Shown piece after piece: positions 1 through 12,099 of a stretch of DNA of 64,000 nt (within the stretch, counting starts at the first letter, position 1; every line of letters begins with the position of its first letter). The stretch spans positions 1,488,001 through 1,552,000 of the forward strand of contig JAEUWY010000005.1 in the NCBI GenBank assembly GCA_022059125.1, in the 5' to 3' direction. Source of the DNA: Corynespora cassiicola (Eukaryota; Ascomycota; Dothideomycetes; Pleosporales; Corynesporascaceae). The notes under the pieces were generated by a model. It was given only the letters and a program-made list of their open reading frames with translations. It did no database searches and was not told where the DNA came from. The translations under genes and the position numbers were made by a program.

Positions 1-1726
1 TCTACCGTACTTTTGCCAGTGTCGGAATAACGGGAAGGTTTGATCAAGAAATCGTAGAGGCTTTGCCGGCCACTGTGCGATTCATCTGCCATAATGGTAT
101 GTTGGGTGTTTTCTTCGTCTAGCTGCTCGGTGCCGATTCTGTCCGTCATGCATAGGCTGGCCTCTCGAAGCTCCAGTTCATCTTGGTGAAAGGCCCTATG
201 CGTAGTCAGGATCTGATTACTACTCTCAGTGACGTAACTTGAGGCAATGGCGGGACATTGGTACATGAGACGTGTGAAAGCTCACACGAACATGGGCCAA
301 TGCCATCTTATGCATCAAAACCACGGCTTTCGGCCATGCCCACATGCACCCGTATTGACTTGCGACTATGACAACACCATTTTTGTTCAGTCCAAGCGTC
401 GATCGATATTGCGCAGACAGTCACTATCTGCCATTGGCAACGACGATATAATTAGCCTCACAACGGCTTTGACCATGTTCAAGATACTCATTCGAAGACG
501 AGGCCAGAAATCCAAACATTGTAATTAGCTGCATTTATATGCATTGTTGGTGTTTTCGGCAAACATCCACCAGGCTGATCTTTTGAGTGTATAGGGGCCG
601 GATATGACCAAGTGGATGTACATGTCTGTACAAAGAGAGGTATTCGAGTATCGAACACACCTACGGCCGTCGATAACTCGACGGCCGATGTCAACATGTT
701 CCTCATCCTAGGGGCTCTTCGGCGCTTCAATCCCTCGATGAAGGCACTAAGAGAAGGAAACTGGAGGGGACATCCACCCCCTCCTCTCGGGAACGACCCA
801 GAGGGCAAGACGCTTGGTATACTCGGTATGGGGGGAATCGGAAGGAATCTCAAGAAGAAGGCGGAAGCCTTCTCTATGCGAGTCATCTACCACAATAGGT
901 GCAGACTCAGTCCAGAGCTTGCCGCTGGCGCCGAATACGTAAGCTTCGAGGAGCTCCTGTCGACCAGCGATGTCATCAGCCTGAACCTCCCCCTGAATGT
1001 GAGTAAAGAATGCTTACCTAAATGACTGCATCAATAGCCCAAGTCTCATGCTAACCCGAACTGCATAGGCCGAGACTCGTCACAAGATCTCCACGCGTGA
1101 ATTTGAAATGATGAAGAAGGGGGTTGTCCTCGTGAACACGGCTAGAGGCGCCATCATTGATGAAGAGGCGTTGGTCCGGGCATTAGACAGCGGAAGAGTT
1201 GCATCTGTCGGACTTGATGTCTACGAGAACGAACCCAAGGTTCATCCGGGGCTGGTGGCTAACCCTCACGTCATGCTTGTCCCACATATGGGCACCTGGA
1301 CTGTAGAAGTGAGTTGCGCCCGTTTCTTTAACCAAGGTCTTCACAAGCCGCCTGGGCGGAAATGAGGGGGGATGTTGTGCTGCAGAGGATGAAGGTGGCC
1401 GAGGGCCGGGGAACGTTCCCGGGGCCTGCAACGGTCAGCCATGTGCAAGGCATTTGGCTCGGTGAGAGCGTGTGGAGGCACTGCAGAGCGGACAGACTGA
1501 GGTCTGTGATGGCGCCGGCGGGCTAGCAACATGCACCTTTCCCTTTCCCTCCTGCGGCGTTCCGAGGTGCGCCGAGATGAGGTGCAAGCAAACCACAATG
1601 CGAAATGTGAGGCTGACGCTGCAACAGACGCAGGAAGCAATGGAGGAGTGGAACATCTCCAACGTAAAGTCGGCTCTTGAGAGGGGCGTCTTGCGGAGCG
1701 TAGTGCCAGAGCAGTCGGGCCTGTAG
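1..1726 (+). CDS. D-isomer-specific 2-hydroxyacid dehydrogenase (glyoxylate/hydroxypyruvate reductase type), 5' partial
   Basis: NAD(P)-dependent reductase of 2-keto acids, probably cytosolic. The gene begins before the window. Visible exons are 1-96, 595-998, 1069-1308 and 1628-1726, giving 278 residues with intact phase. Family marks are the dinucleotide-binding loop GILGMGGIGRN and the catalytic triad: Arg in NTARGAIIDEEAL, Glu in DVYENEP and His in PHMGTWT. The tail EEWNISNVKSALERG fits the family C-terminus. About 60-70 N-terminal residues are missing. Introns 1 (498 bp) and 3 (319 bp) are far longer than the usual 45-80 bp here, while intron 2 is 70 bp with a GCTAAC branch site. The exon 1/exon 2 junction restores HNG-AGYDQ, a conserved family block, so no hidden exon is needed in intron 1. 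The exact substrate cannot be read from sequence. Confidence 0.9.
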
Positions 1727-3100
1727 GGGCCAAACAACAGCCTGCGTTTTGCTTTTCCTAGAGCCGTGTTATCAGGGAGTTTTTGGGACGGCCATAGATA
1801 GTGCAAGACGAGGACAAGAGGCGACCGGAATAGATTGCAAAGCGCATCTTGTCATTCACCGCATTGCCTCCCACGAGTGCTCACCAATTTCTCCTGACGA
1901 TCTGTGGTCGAGAACTGAACGACTGGGATGATGCCCGTTGCTAGGCGTGCTACGCACTGGCGCCGTGTTTGGAAGAAGCACGGCTGGGAACAGGCGGCGA
2001 CGACAATTGGTACCTCTGACGGGGCAGGAAGGACCGGATGGTAACAACATGCAATGATATCACGTCTCATCAAAAACCTATTTCCCTCAAAAGAAAGTGA
2101 CATGGGACGATTATTCACTTCCGGGATCTGCTGGCCGGTGAGGAGGTCCTCGCAGTGCTTGCCTTTGCAAGTGCCGCATGGCGGCTAGTTCCGTGGTGTG
2201 CAAGCAGCGCCTGAGGTCCATTTTGCCAGTAAAGGGCACGCAGGACCCCACGATACGCAAGCTGGTTGCGCATGTCATCCCGTTGCTTTTACCCAGTCGG
2301 CCACGACCGACCCGTGGGATGGAGTAGCAGTCGGCTCGGAGTGCCGTTTCCAGCAAACACCAATGGCAGGCGTGCAGGGCGTGACCATGATTCGTCGTGC
2401 GAGGTTCTTCCTTGGATGCGGGCAGACACATGTCGCTGCGCGTGCTGTCGCCCAGTGCAAAAGGCACTCTCTGGACGCAGGCTGCATGTCGCGCCCCTCC
2501 CGGGGACCGGAATTGGCGGTTAGACGGGAGCAAAGCGAAGTGGTGGTGGACTAGGGTCTGGCACGGCGAATGGGGAGTTTTGGGGGCGAGCGGCACACGC
2601 CTGGGCGGCCATGATGATGCACATGGAAGTCTTCTCGAACCAGCCGGCAAGACGACTGGCGGGGGCATCCTTGACGACGGCTTTTGGCGAGACAGGTCTT
2701 AACGAAAACGATCCGCAGGCTCGCGAGCTCACGACGTCGGTCCCTGTATGCTCAGCAAGAAGAGCGGCGGCCCAAGAGGGCAGGCTGCAGGAACCAGACG
2801 ACACGGCGACGCGGCCATAGATGAGATGCAGGCAGGGTTGCAGGCTCTCACAATGGAATGGCGGACAAGCACGCCGCCCTCTTGGAGTGGTGGTTGGTAT
2901 CGATTTGCAGCCAAAAGAGATGAGAGGCGGACGCATCGAGGCAAGCGCAGGCTCCCAGCGGTAGCTACTTTGCAACGGGCGCAGTCTTTACCCGTCGCAA
3001 GCCTCGGTCGCACGCGCTGGCAGCGTCGCACCGGATGGCAGAACCAGGACTCAGGCTGAGTCTGGGTGCGGGTACACGAATGCGCTTGCTGCTCGCGCTG

Positions 3101-3130
3101 GGCTGCGCTGGGCTGCGCTGGGCTGCGCTG
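3101..3130. repeat. 10-bp tandem repeat, three exact copies
   Basis: GGCTGCGCTG occurs three times head to tail, preceded by a one-mismatch partial copy. It lies in the GC-rich non-coding stretch. Confidence 0.95.
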
Positions 3131-3232
3131 ATCCGGCAGGCGTGCGGTGGGTGGCTGGGAGATGAGGCTAGGGAGGCATCGTCGACGACGGCGACGGATA
3201 AATGGGCGGAAGATTGTGGTCGGCGCGGTGGG

Positions 3233-3256
3233 CGTGGCAGCGTGGCAGCGTGGCAG
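3233..3256. repeat. 8-bp tandem repeat, three copies
   Basis: CGTGGCAG repeats three times head to tail. Confidence 0.85.
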
Positions 3257-3297
3257 GACGATGATGCATTGCGAAATGGAAGGGCGGGCCGGCAGAC

Positions 3298-3355
3298 GGG
3301 TTGCGGGTTGCGGGTTGCGGTTGCGGTTGCGGACTGTGGGCTGCGGGCTGCGGGC
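3298..3355. repeat. GGGTTGC / GGGCTGC heptamer-like array
   Basis: Imperfect array of GGGTTGC units that changes into GGTTGC and then GGGCTGC variants. It is G-rich on the + strand. It is not telomeric TTAGGG. Confidence 0.75.
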
Positions 3356-4113
3356 CCTCTCTGCCCCCGCGCCCAACCACTCTGGCGACGGCGAGAGTCT
3401 CTCCCACGCGTGCTGCGCGATGCTATGCGGTATACCAGCGCGCAGAGCGGCCGTCAGTGCATTGCCATGGCATGGGCATAGCCATATGATCGGCGCTATG
3501 CTGGCGAAGCGAGGCGAGTTGGCGAGCGAGAGGAGGGGGCGACAGGCGGGACGAGGGCGGACGTGCTACGAACTACCAAGGACAAGGCGGCCGCGAGCGC
3601 GAACCACACGGGCTGGAGGAGCAGGACGGACGGCGGGCGCGAGGCTTCGGCGTCTGCTTCTCGAAAGCGGCGACGGCCTTCTAGACTGCTGCGGGCGTGC
3701 CCAGCGGCCAGGTACTGCAGTCGGTCAGCCTTGCTGAGATTTGAAATTGGCCAGGCGGGCAGCCAGCAGCCAGCAGCCAGCGGCCGGCAGGCCAGCAGGC
3801 CAGGCGGGCACTTGGGAGGGCACACTGGCAGGGCCGGCCGGCGGCGTCTGACCTCGTTCGCCCCCCGGCGGATATTGGATACTGGATGGCATGGCATGGG
3901 ACGGGCAGGGCAGGCCGGCGCGCTGGCACCGTGGCATGGCAGCACTCGCCGTCGCCGTCGCCCTCCCTCCTCAGCCATCTCCCGCGCGTGCAGGCGGCCG
4001 ACGTGCCTAGGCTAGGCCCCAAGCAGGCCCCGAGCAGGCGCCAGACAGGCAGGCAGCCCCCAGGGCCCCAGCCCACAGGGCCCCGGCCGGCGCGCGGGCT
4101 GGCGGGCTCGCGC

Positions 4114-4137
4114 GCTCCATGGCTCCATGGCTCCATG
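4114..4137. repeat. 8-bp tandem repeat GCTCCATG, three copies
   Basis: Three exact head-to-tail copies. Each contains an ATG, so the long leader could carry clustered upstream start codons if transcribed; that is speculative. Confidence 0.85.
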
Positions 4138-5090
4138 GCTCAACTCCCTGCCCAGCGCTGCCCACGTGACCTCCGCCGCCCGCGCTAGTGCTTCCTTTTT
4201 CCCTCCCAACGGAGCCTCCAGGGCTCTGCAAGCTCATCAATAATCCCATCGCGCCCGGCTGCACGCTGCTCTCGTCTCCGTCGCGCCCGTCGCCTGTCGT
4301 CCGTCGTCGCCCGTCGCCCCCTTGCCCTCGGCTCTCGGTACAAGGCCAATACAGCGCACCTCGTCTCCGCCAAAGGAACTGCAGTTGCGGCGGCCTGTCA
4401 GCGCGGCCAGCTACTCAAGCGAGCCGCCGCCCTAGTCCCTGGACTGCTGTAAGTATACCCCATCCGGCCGCTGCATTTCATTGCGCATATTTTTTTCGCA
4501 CTGCCACCCTTCCGCTACCTGCTCAACGGGGTTAGGAGCCCCAGGGCCGGCCAATGGCCATCTCGACCTTCCCTCCCTTCCTCCAACATATCACGCATTC
4601 TTTACGTGTTCCGCCTATCTGCATCTGCTGGCCTGCTGCACCGCTGCACCGCTGCACTCTGCCCTCGCCCGCTGCCCTGCACTGCATCCTCCTCGCTCCC
4701 CTTCACCTTCACCCTCACCACCCCCGTCCCCCCCCCCTCGTCCCGCGCGCGCGCCTAGCTACGGCGTGCACACGGCGCTCCACAGGCCTCTGTCTAACCT
4801 TCTCCGCGCAGTGTCACGCCGGCGCGCGACCCTCTCTTTTGCTCCAGGGCACTTGCAGGAGCCAGCGCCTCCAACCGAGGTGACGCCCCTGGCTGCGTCG
4901 AATCGCTAGTCTCCGATCTGGCCGTCACGCCTCGCCGACAGATCCCAGCCCTTCCACTTCTCTGCTGGCGTCCGAACCATCAAGCTTTCATCAAGCGAGA
5001 TACGGACGGCCGCTGTGCTCTCCCAGTTCGACTCTGCACCAGCCTGCGCCGGAGGTGGGACCGTTCGTCGCGGCCTTTCACCGCTAGGGC

Positions 5091-7195
5091 ATGTCACACG
5101 ATTTTTCTTCCAAAAACACGCCTGCGCCATACTCGCCCGCCCCGTCATCGCACTTTTCGCAATCAAGTATGGCGGACCCGAACACCCAGCAATCCAGACA
5201 ACAGGCTGCCTCCTACCCGTCACCGCACTCCTATCCATCACCCTCGATGCAGCCCACGTACACGTACCCGCCGCCCCAGGGCCAGCCCAATGCCGAACCC
5301 TATCGAGGCTCGCCGCAGGGCTCCAACATGTCGCTGCCTCCGCTGAACCTGCCGCCCATCCGACTGCAGGACGGCCAGCAACCGCCGCCGCAGCAGCCCG
5401 GGCAGCAGCCCATGGGCTCGCCGCTGCCTCCCCCTCAGCACTCCATGCCTCCGCAGTATTACGGCCACCCGGGGCACCCGCCGCCCGGCCAGCCCATGAA
5501 CATGGCCTCCGCGCAGCACCTCGCCATGCGCTACCAGCTGCCGCCGCAGCACGGCGAGCAGAGGATCCTGTCCGGCGGCCGACACAAGAAGGAGATTAAA
5601 CGTCGCACCAAGACGGGCTGTTTGACGTGTCGCAAGAGGAGAATAAAGGTGAGTGCGGAGCTCAATGGCGCGCGATTGGTAGACGCGCCGCGCTGCGCGA
5701 GTCGCGAGATGCGGCTTCGTCGAGACAGCGGTTGTTGTCAGTAACCGAGCCACCATGAAGCGAGCGATCCAAACTATTTCCTCCTCTAAATCAACCTCAC
5801 TTCCCCACGGACCCTGGGCGCTGACTTGGTACCCCACAGTGCGACGAGCAACACCCCATTTGCAGAAACTGCCAGAAGAGCAAACGCGACTGCCTTGGCT
5901 ACGACCCCATCTTCAAGCAGCAGCCCGGCCCCGCCCAGATACAGCCTGCGCCCAACGCGCCCCCCCAAATGGCTCCCGTGCCCGTGTCGTCTCCGCCCAT
6001 TGCTCCGCCCTACGGCAGCCAGGTGCCCCAGGGCTACGCTCCTGCCTCGACGGCCAGCTACGCGCCGCCCGTGCCCGCCCCTGGCGCGAGCCACCCGCCC
6101 CACGAAAACTTCAACAGCTCCGCCATCGACCCTGCGCTCGCTGCTGCAGACCCGGCCATGCACGGAGGGCAGCAGCCGTACAACGGCATGCATGCGCTGA
6201 ATCCCGCCCTGAGGGGAAGCCCGTACCCTGCACAGCCCGAGCCTCAGCCCCTAAAAGGTGTGGAGCATTACCCACATCTGCCCATCTGGTTGCAGCCAGA
6301 CTTGTACTGACTTGGAGTGACAGGCAAGCGACTGAAAACATCTGACATCTTTTCCATCGGCAGCCATCACCCTCCAGAGGTGCCTCCGCGTACCAGTCCC
6401 ATCTCAGCCGAGCTGGACAATGAGATCTCGGTCATATTCGCCAACGACTACCTGAGCGGACTGGACCAGATGCTGGAGACCAAGTGGTTCTCCACCAACG
6501 ACAATGCTCTGAACCGCATCTTCGCCGACCGTGCCCTGCACGAGGAGGCTGCTTTCTTCGCCGAGACGGTCAAGTACAGATCGCCCACGATGGATATGAG
6601 CGGAGTCTTCAGTCAGGAGGCGCGGCTCATCTGGCACATGCTGGGCACCTGCAAGCACTCCTACCCGGTCGCCAATGGCACTAACGGAACCTCGCCCGCC
6701 AATGCCGAAAACGAAGACTCTTCATTAAAGGAAGCCCGGGCGCGGTTCGACATTCTAGAGGCTCTTCTGACAAATCAGACCCTGGAAGCGAATCCTTTGC
6801 GTCAGATATTCTATCCCACTGACATCGCCGAAGAGAAGAAGGGCGAAGTCGAGTTCTGGGAAGCCTTGGGTAACTTTGTCGCCAGCCCCGAGTCCGATAT
6901 GGGCTCCAACCCAACCACCGAGCATGCCCTCGGTGCAATGCGCAACGTCTTGCAAGCTCAGGAGGTGCGTGATGCAATTTACTCCATGGCCATTGCGCGA
7001 CACCTGGGCAACCGCGTTCGCGGCTTTCCAAACCAGCTCCCCCCTTCCATGAACCAGAATCCCGAGGACGACCACAACAAACTCGGCGTGGCCATGGGCT
7101 TCATCAGCCACGAATGTCGCAGCGGTACTCAGCAAGTCATTGCACGCATCTGCGACATGGCCATGCTTTCGTGGACTGCGAGTAGAACGCCATAG
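5091..7195 (+). CDS. Zn(II)2Cys6 binuclear cluster transcription factor
   Basis: Predicted nuclear DNA-binding regulator of 615 residues. Exons are 5091-5648, 5840-6257 and 6324-7195. The first ~160 residues are Pro/Gln/Ser-rich and disordered. The cluster follows: Cys177, Cys180, Cys187, Cys194, Cys197 and Cys204 (C-x2-C-x6-C-x6-C-x2-C-x6-C) with the basic stretch RKRRIK. Intron 1 (191 bp) falls exactly before the third cysteine. A Pro-rich linker and a ~290-residue C-terminal helical region (from KRLKTSDIF) follow, with no fungal_trans motif that I can recognise. The second intron (66 bp) has a non-consensus GTGTGG donor but a good ACTGAC branch site. I chose the first in-frame ATG; an alternative is Met27 (MADPNT). 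The architecture resembles developmental regulators of Aspergillus, but I do not assign an orthologue. Confidence 0.88.
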
Positions 7196-8874
7196 TAGTG
7201 CCCGTCAGCCGAGTCAGATCCATGAATTGAGATGTTGTGGCAAGACCACGACATCCTCGGCCATATCGGCTGGCTCTTTGAGGACGGGCAGTCACCCTTT
7301 CCTTCGTGCTAAGAGGCAGCAGACTGGGTCCGTGTGTACTACTATCGGATGGCTCGTCTTTTCTATTGCATACATGTCAGGAGTTATTTACCCACCCCGT
7401 CCATTCGGTCGTCTTCATTTCCCTCGCTTATGAGCATTTGTCCCCTCTTCCCACAGCAACTGCATTACACGTATATTCCCCCTCTTTTTCTTTTCTGCTT
7501 TGGCTCCGCAGGTGGAGTGGCGGGCTAAGGGAAACGACATTGGGTAGACACGGCAAGATATCCCGGTTTCAACCTAGTTGCGTGTCCTGTTTCTCCCCAC
7601 CCAGTGTGGGCAAAGTAATTTGTATTTTTCGGGTGTTGCTAGCCTACCCTGGAGGCGCAGCGAAAGTTCTCAGAGGGAGAAGCGCCCCAAAGTCACGGCC
7701 ACAAGTACACCGACATGGGTTGGGGACATTGAATGGTATATTAGAATGCACGCTACCTAATTTCCACTACCTCTCTTTTTGCTCATTGACCTTTTCTCGC
7801 CATACCAGGCCCATCCATGTACTCGGGAGACTGGAGAAGATGGCGCCCACGGGGAAGGCGAAGGGCAGAACCGTCCACAGTGATGCCGTCAGGGCGCATG
7901 CCGGATAGCATCCCCGCTCTCGGAGATGCCGTTGTGGAAATGGCTCTGTCCTGTTGCACAGCATACATCAGCCCCCACAGCAGCACATAATCAAACAAAG
8001 CCGTTTCCGCCAAATCAAGCCAGTGCCTCTTCAGACGTCCTCAGCGATGATGCTGCTTCTCATGGATCTTTGTCATCGAGTCCACACCCATCCATTAGGG
8101 AGCATCTTCTTCACCGCCATTCCCGTGTCACCGTCAGCCTCATGGCCCAGAGCAACATGTACAAGTAAGCCAGGCTCACCGAAAAGCACCAGAGTAGCTC
8201 TCAAGCAGCTCCCCGGAAGACTTGACACGGGCTCTCTCGGATCGAAGACGAATAGGTCACGCCACGGAGTCTAGCGTCCGGTGCCGAAATGGGGAACAAC
8301 TAGGCCAGCGGCGCCTGCAGGACAGACATAGGCGAGCAGCAGCAAGCCGCTCACACAAAACGGTCGGAAAATATCCACTAGGTCGGGAAGCCGGACACGG
8401 GGACCGTCGCAACCTACAGCGAACGGTTACGTGACGTAACATGTGCACACGACATGGCCCTAGCCCAAGCGAAACGACCGTTGACGCGTTCGGGGGGAAT
8501 TTGTGGCACATGGTCGGTAGATTGTCATCTGGCGTACAACGGCAGCCTTAGCGGGTGTTCACTCCCAAACTGACTGACTGACTGTCCATGGGCGTACACA
8601 ACGTTGTCGTGGAAGCGAGGTGACTAGGCTGCCAGGCAAGGCTGATTCACCTACGTGCCCTTCTTCCCCCCTCCCAAAAGAGCAGAAGGTCCCGTTGGGT
8701 TGCAACGCGAACATGCGCTTTGTGGCACCGTCTCCATTCTGCATGTATCTATGTAAGTGAACTAAGTGCGCGTGTACACGTAGGCTTCAGATACCCTGTG
8801 GTGTGCCTCTTCCAGCCCTTTTCATACTCGTTCGTCATACTTGTGGTCCTCACAGCCTGGTGGTGGTGGAGCAG

Positions 8875-8901
8875 CAACAACAACAACAACAACAACAACA
8901 A
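8875..8901. repeat. (CAA)9 microsatellite
   Basis: Nine uninterrupted CAA units, followed by an imperfect CAG/CAA tail and an A-rich run. Confidence 0.95.
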
Positions 8902-9154
8902 TATCCGCAACAGCAGCAAAATGAAAAAGAAAAAAAAACTCGCCCTGTGTCCTCGTTCCTCCGTTCCTCCCATGAACTGTATGCATGAGCGTGCATACAA
9001 GCCATCTATCGACCACGCAAGCCCACCCACTAAGCTCCAGCTCCCCGCGCACGGCATCACGTACGCGCAACCAACCAACCAGTCAACCATCCATCTGCAT
9101 CCACCGACCCTCTTTTCCCACTTGCTGGCTCGTCTGCCTGCCCATCTACCCTTC

Positions 9155-9177
9155 TGCCTGCCTGCCTGCCTGCCTGC
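9155..9177. repeat. (TGCC)n tetranucleotide repeat
   Basis: Five to six TGCC units in a pyrimidine-rich stretch. Confidence 0.9.
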
Positions 9178-11882
9178 TTGTTCCCCCTCGCCTTTGTACT
9201 CAACTGACACGTACACCACATGCATACATGTAGATACACACGCACACACCCCACTCTCCCCCTGTCTGTCTTTTTTTTTTCCACCCGCATACCCCATACA
9301 CAGCCGCTCATTTGACAACTCCGAGCGAGCCGAGCTGGAATCGCTGGGGTGCAAAAGGGGAGGGCGGAGGGCGGACCCGTGGAGTTGGAACGGTGGAGGC
9401 GTGCGAGTACGGGATGCGAGATGCGAATTCTCCGGCTCGTCGGGCTGGCTGGCGCGTATCCAGGTGCGGGTGTCGTGTGACGGGGAGGGAGGGAGACGTG
9501 GCGCCTTTTGCGCTGCTGGGTTTGAAGGGTGTTGCGGGGATGGATGGATGAGTGGGTGACGGATGAGGGTGGGTTGGGTGGTCTTTACCTTTTTTGCACA
9601 TGTCATGGCTCTTGGGAGGATATGAAGATTTTTATGGTTTTACGTATTACGCATTGGAAGATGAAAATGATGAGGAACACTTCTGTGTCGTCCAACATGT
9701 GAATATTGAATATACATGTAGACATCTGTGGCTGGTGTGGCCTTGTTACATGTAGATGGTGCCGTGAAAACTGCTACACTAGCTTCTTGTATACCTGGGA
9801 TTTTCCCAAGTTTCAAAGTAATTGCTATATTCCCGTTGGGAACCTATCGCCGGACATTACTTACACCGTTACCTTTGAAGAGCACAAGTGACTCGGCATT
9901 GTGACAAAGGGTCGTTCTAGTTGATGACCTTCTTATCTAGCCATGTTACATATCTACATGCATTTTTCAAGTTCCATTTTCTAGATACTATAACTTGGAT
10001 TCCGCGTTCTTATGATAGTTCTCCAAGGTTGAAATGTTGAGTTCGAGCTTGCAGTTGAATACGCTACCTTGCCACTTATCAACAGGTGTGCTAACATGTA
10101 TAAATAGAATATAAATTGCTTTCTCGTAGAATTGCATACAATCTGTATAGTAATTAGATGTGTTTGATTGTATCCTCTGGTGTAAACTTGTAAGTGTACT
10201 TCATTCCTATCTAAAGCTTTTTATAACTGACTTGGCTTAAAGCTAGTGTTTCAATGCTCTATGATGACTTTGTTTTCCATCTTGAATTGTTCAAGAAGTA
10301 GCTTTTAGAGTTTAACCTTAGTTTTCTAAATTATTAAGTCTAAATGTTTTTTTTTAGTCTGTTTAGTCCACTTCTATATTAATAACTTAGCATTAACCTC
10401 TTTACGTAAAGTTATAGAACATGAAAAGTTGCAGGTTTAGATAAACTAAACTGCACAGATTCATTTAATTTCTTAATTTCAAACAGCCGGCTACTAGATT
10501 GAGGTTATCTAGCTATCAAAACCCTTTACAGTGATGAATTACGTTCCTGCTGATAACCATCATGGATTGTGCGTATTTAGTGAGTGGAGGGAGGAGAAAC
10601 TCATAGAGGCGCGGTATGCTTCTGACCGAAACAAGGATTTAGTATGCGAAAGCTGAAGAAGAGATATTTGCTATAGAACATTGCCGCCCTTTGCCATGAT
10701 CATGACCAGGGTTGAGAGAACTGAGTCCTGTTATCTTGCACCTGGATTCTATTACATTTCCAAATCTAAGAGAATACCTACATGACAAACGAAGCCGTAT
10801 GTTTAGTGAACACAGGACTCTGTTGTCTTGGAGGGCTAAGCAGTCCCAGCAGAGGTATTAGAGGTATTCTCTTTCGCTGGAATATTGCACAGACTGCTAC
10901 CTCAGAGGGTGCGCGCTGTCCATTTCGCAAGGTCGCCTAGAATCATGGTGAGGATGCACTTGAGGTAGAATCAGCTGGATTGTTCACGCTGCTGATTGTC
11001 ATGTTTGTTATCCTCCAAAGCGTTCGGGACCACGTTTAAGTGTTACCGTGTAAGAAATGATCCCATAATGTAAGCTTAGAGTTTATGTGAGGATGTAGCA
11101 ACCGCATGTGCGAGAATGAAGTGCCGCCATTAGAGTTGTCAAAAGTTGACCCAAGTTGGGGCTCATCATGGATAGCCTACTCCACAACAAAATGCCAAAG
11201 CAAAAAAGCTATTTAGTGATAGAGAAGTCAACATGCATGTTCTTGCAAAGCAGCATTCGAGAAGACAAATTTAGAATGCATGCACGATACTGGCCGAGTT
11301 TGGACATAGTCGAGGGCAATCAAAGTATTGACGTTGCCCTCAAGTAAAATAGGCATCCAAGCCAAGAACGACCCAACACTTGCATCACCACCCCCACAAA
11401 CCCATCTCCGGCTACCTTGCTGTTGCCAGAAGCTAAAAGGCACTGCAAATGTTGGACTCGCGGTGAGGCGACAACGAGGCACCACGAAGAAACTTCCCAA
11501 AGCGTGCTAGACCACAGGATGCAGTCGCGTTGATTCCTACATGTTTACGCGATGTGTACCTTTTGATAGGCGTGCGACCACTTCTCCGGTAGGACAGGTG
11601 GGCATGAGGCAAGACAGGATCTGTTTTTGTTCATCATTATTATTATGCAGGCTACATGAAAAGCAACAACACTTGTGATTGATCGCGATGAGCAAAATCG
11701 GGCGAGGGCGAGCTCGCGCACAGGCAACACCCACCACATGTTAGCCGTACAAGCACCTGTCCGTCTGCATGATATCCAACAGCGCAAGCAACACGCTCTC
11801 GACATGCGAGTCTGCCCAGCGCGTCGTATCCTTCATTGAGCATCCAGACAAGCCAGATGGGGAATGAAAGAAGTATAGTGTT

Positions 11883-12066
11883 CGCGCACGCTTCCAGGTA
11901 GTGAGATAGGAAGGGCACTGTCCCTTGACTGTGTGCAAGCACAGGGAGTCGAAGGGTAGGTACAAAAATAAGAATAATCGAGAAATGGTTCCGTAGAACC
12001 GTTTCAGAGATTAAACTGAAAAGAACAGATACTACACTTGATCTAAGCCAAAAGGCAAAGAGAGCT
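11883..12066 (-). ncRNA. U2: U2 spliceosomal snRNA
   Basis: On the minus strand the nearly universal U2 5' domain is clear. It starts CUCUCUUUGCCUUUUGGC and continues through AGAUCAAGUGUAGUAUCUGU. The branch-site recognition element GUAGUA lies at 12030-12035. Stem IIa follows (CAGUUUAAUCUCUGAAACGG). The Sm site AUUUUUG is at 11963-11969. Stem-loop III pairs CCCUU...CUGUG-CUUG-CACA...AAGGG. Stem-loop IV has a CUUCC/GGAAG stem with a loop resembling the U2B''-binding loop. Length is about 184 nt, as expected. Both ends are estimated to within a few nt. U2 pairs with the intron branch site during spliceosome assembly. The gene sits alone, more than 900 bp from any coding sequence. Confidence 0.96.
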
Positions 12067-12099
12067 ACAGAACAGAAAGGAGCCCGAGGGCGGACGGGG

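Larger units (their letters stand above)
1727..5090. other. Gene-free 3.4 kb: 3' flank of the dehydrogenase and long GC-rich upstream region of the Zn2Cys6 gene
   Basis: I find no protein with recognisable domains. The open frames here overlap on both strands and have a composition-driven look (Arg/Ala/Pro/Gly-rich). The segment from about 2900 to 4800 is strongly GC-rich and holds several short tandem repeats. A GTAAGT at 4452 with pyrimidine-rich CAG acceptors near 4810 and 4859 could be a 5'-UTR intron of the downstream regulator; this is inference only. Confidence 0.6.
7196..11882. other. Gene-free 4.7 kb with a composition break near 9.6 kb
   Basis: From 7196 to about 9600 the DNA has mixed or higher GC with microsatellites and pyrimidine-rich runs, probably including the 3' UTR of the regulator. 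From about 9650 it becomes clearly AT-rich with many TA steps, stop codons in all frames and almost no long open frame. I recognise no transposase, reverse transcriptase or terminal repeat. The AT-rich part may be a decayed, RIP-mutated element or simply an AT-rich spacer. Overlapping frames at 8720-9606 on both strands are driven by simple repeats. Confidence 0.6.

Noticed and set aside
3035..4535. Multiple 100-200-residue frames upstream of the regulator
   Set aside because: Same composition effect; they contain the tandem repeats and show no conserved pattern.
8720..9606. Two opposing ~280-residue frames with poly-Asn/poly-Leu
   Set aside because: Produced by CAA, GCCT and CACA repeats; both strands are open over the same span, as in simple-sequence DNA.
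9650..11882. Possible retrotransposon or mitochondrial insertion in the AT-rich block
   Set aside because: Translation by eye gave no reverse transcriptase, integrase or mitochondrial protein block, and no terminal repeats were seen.
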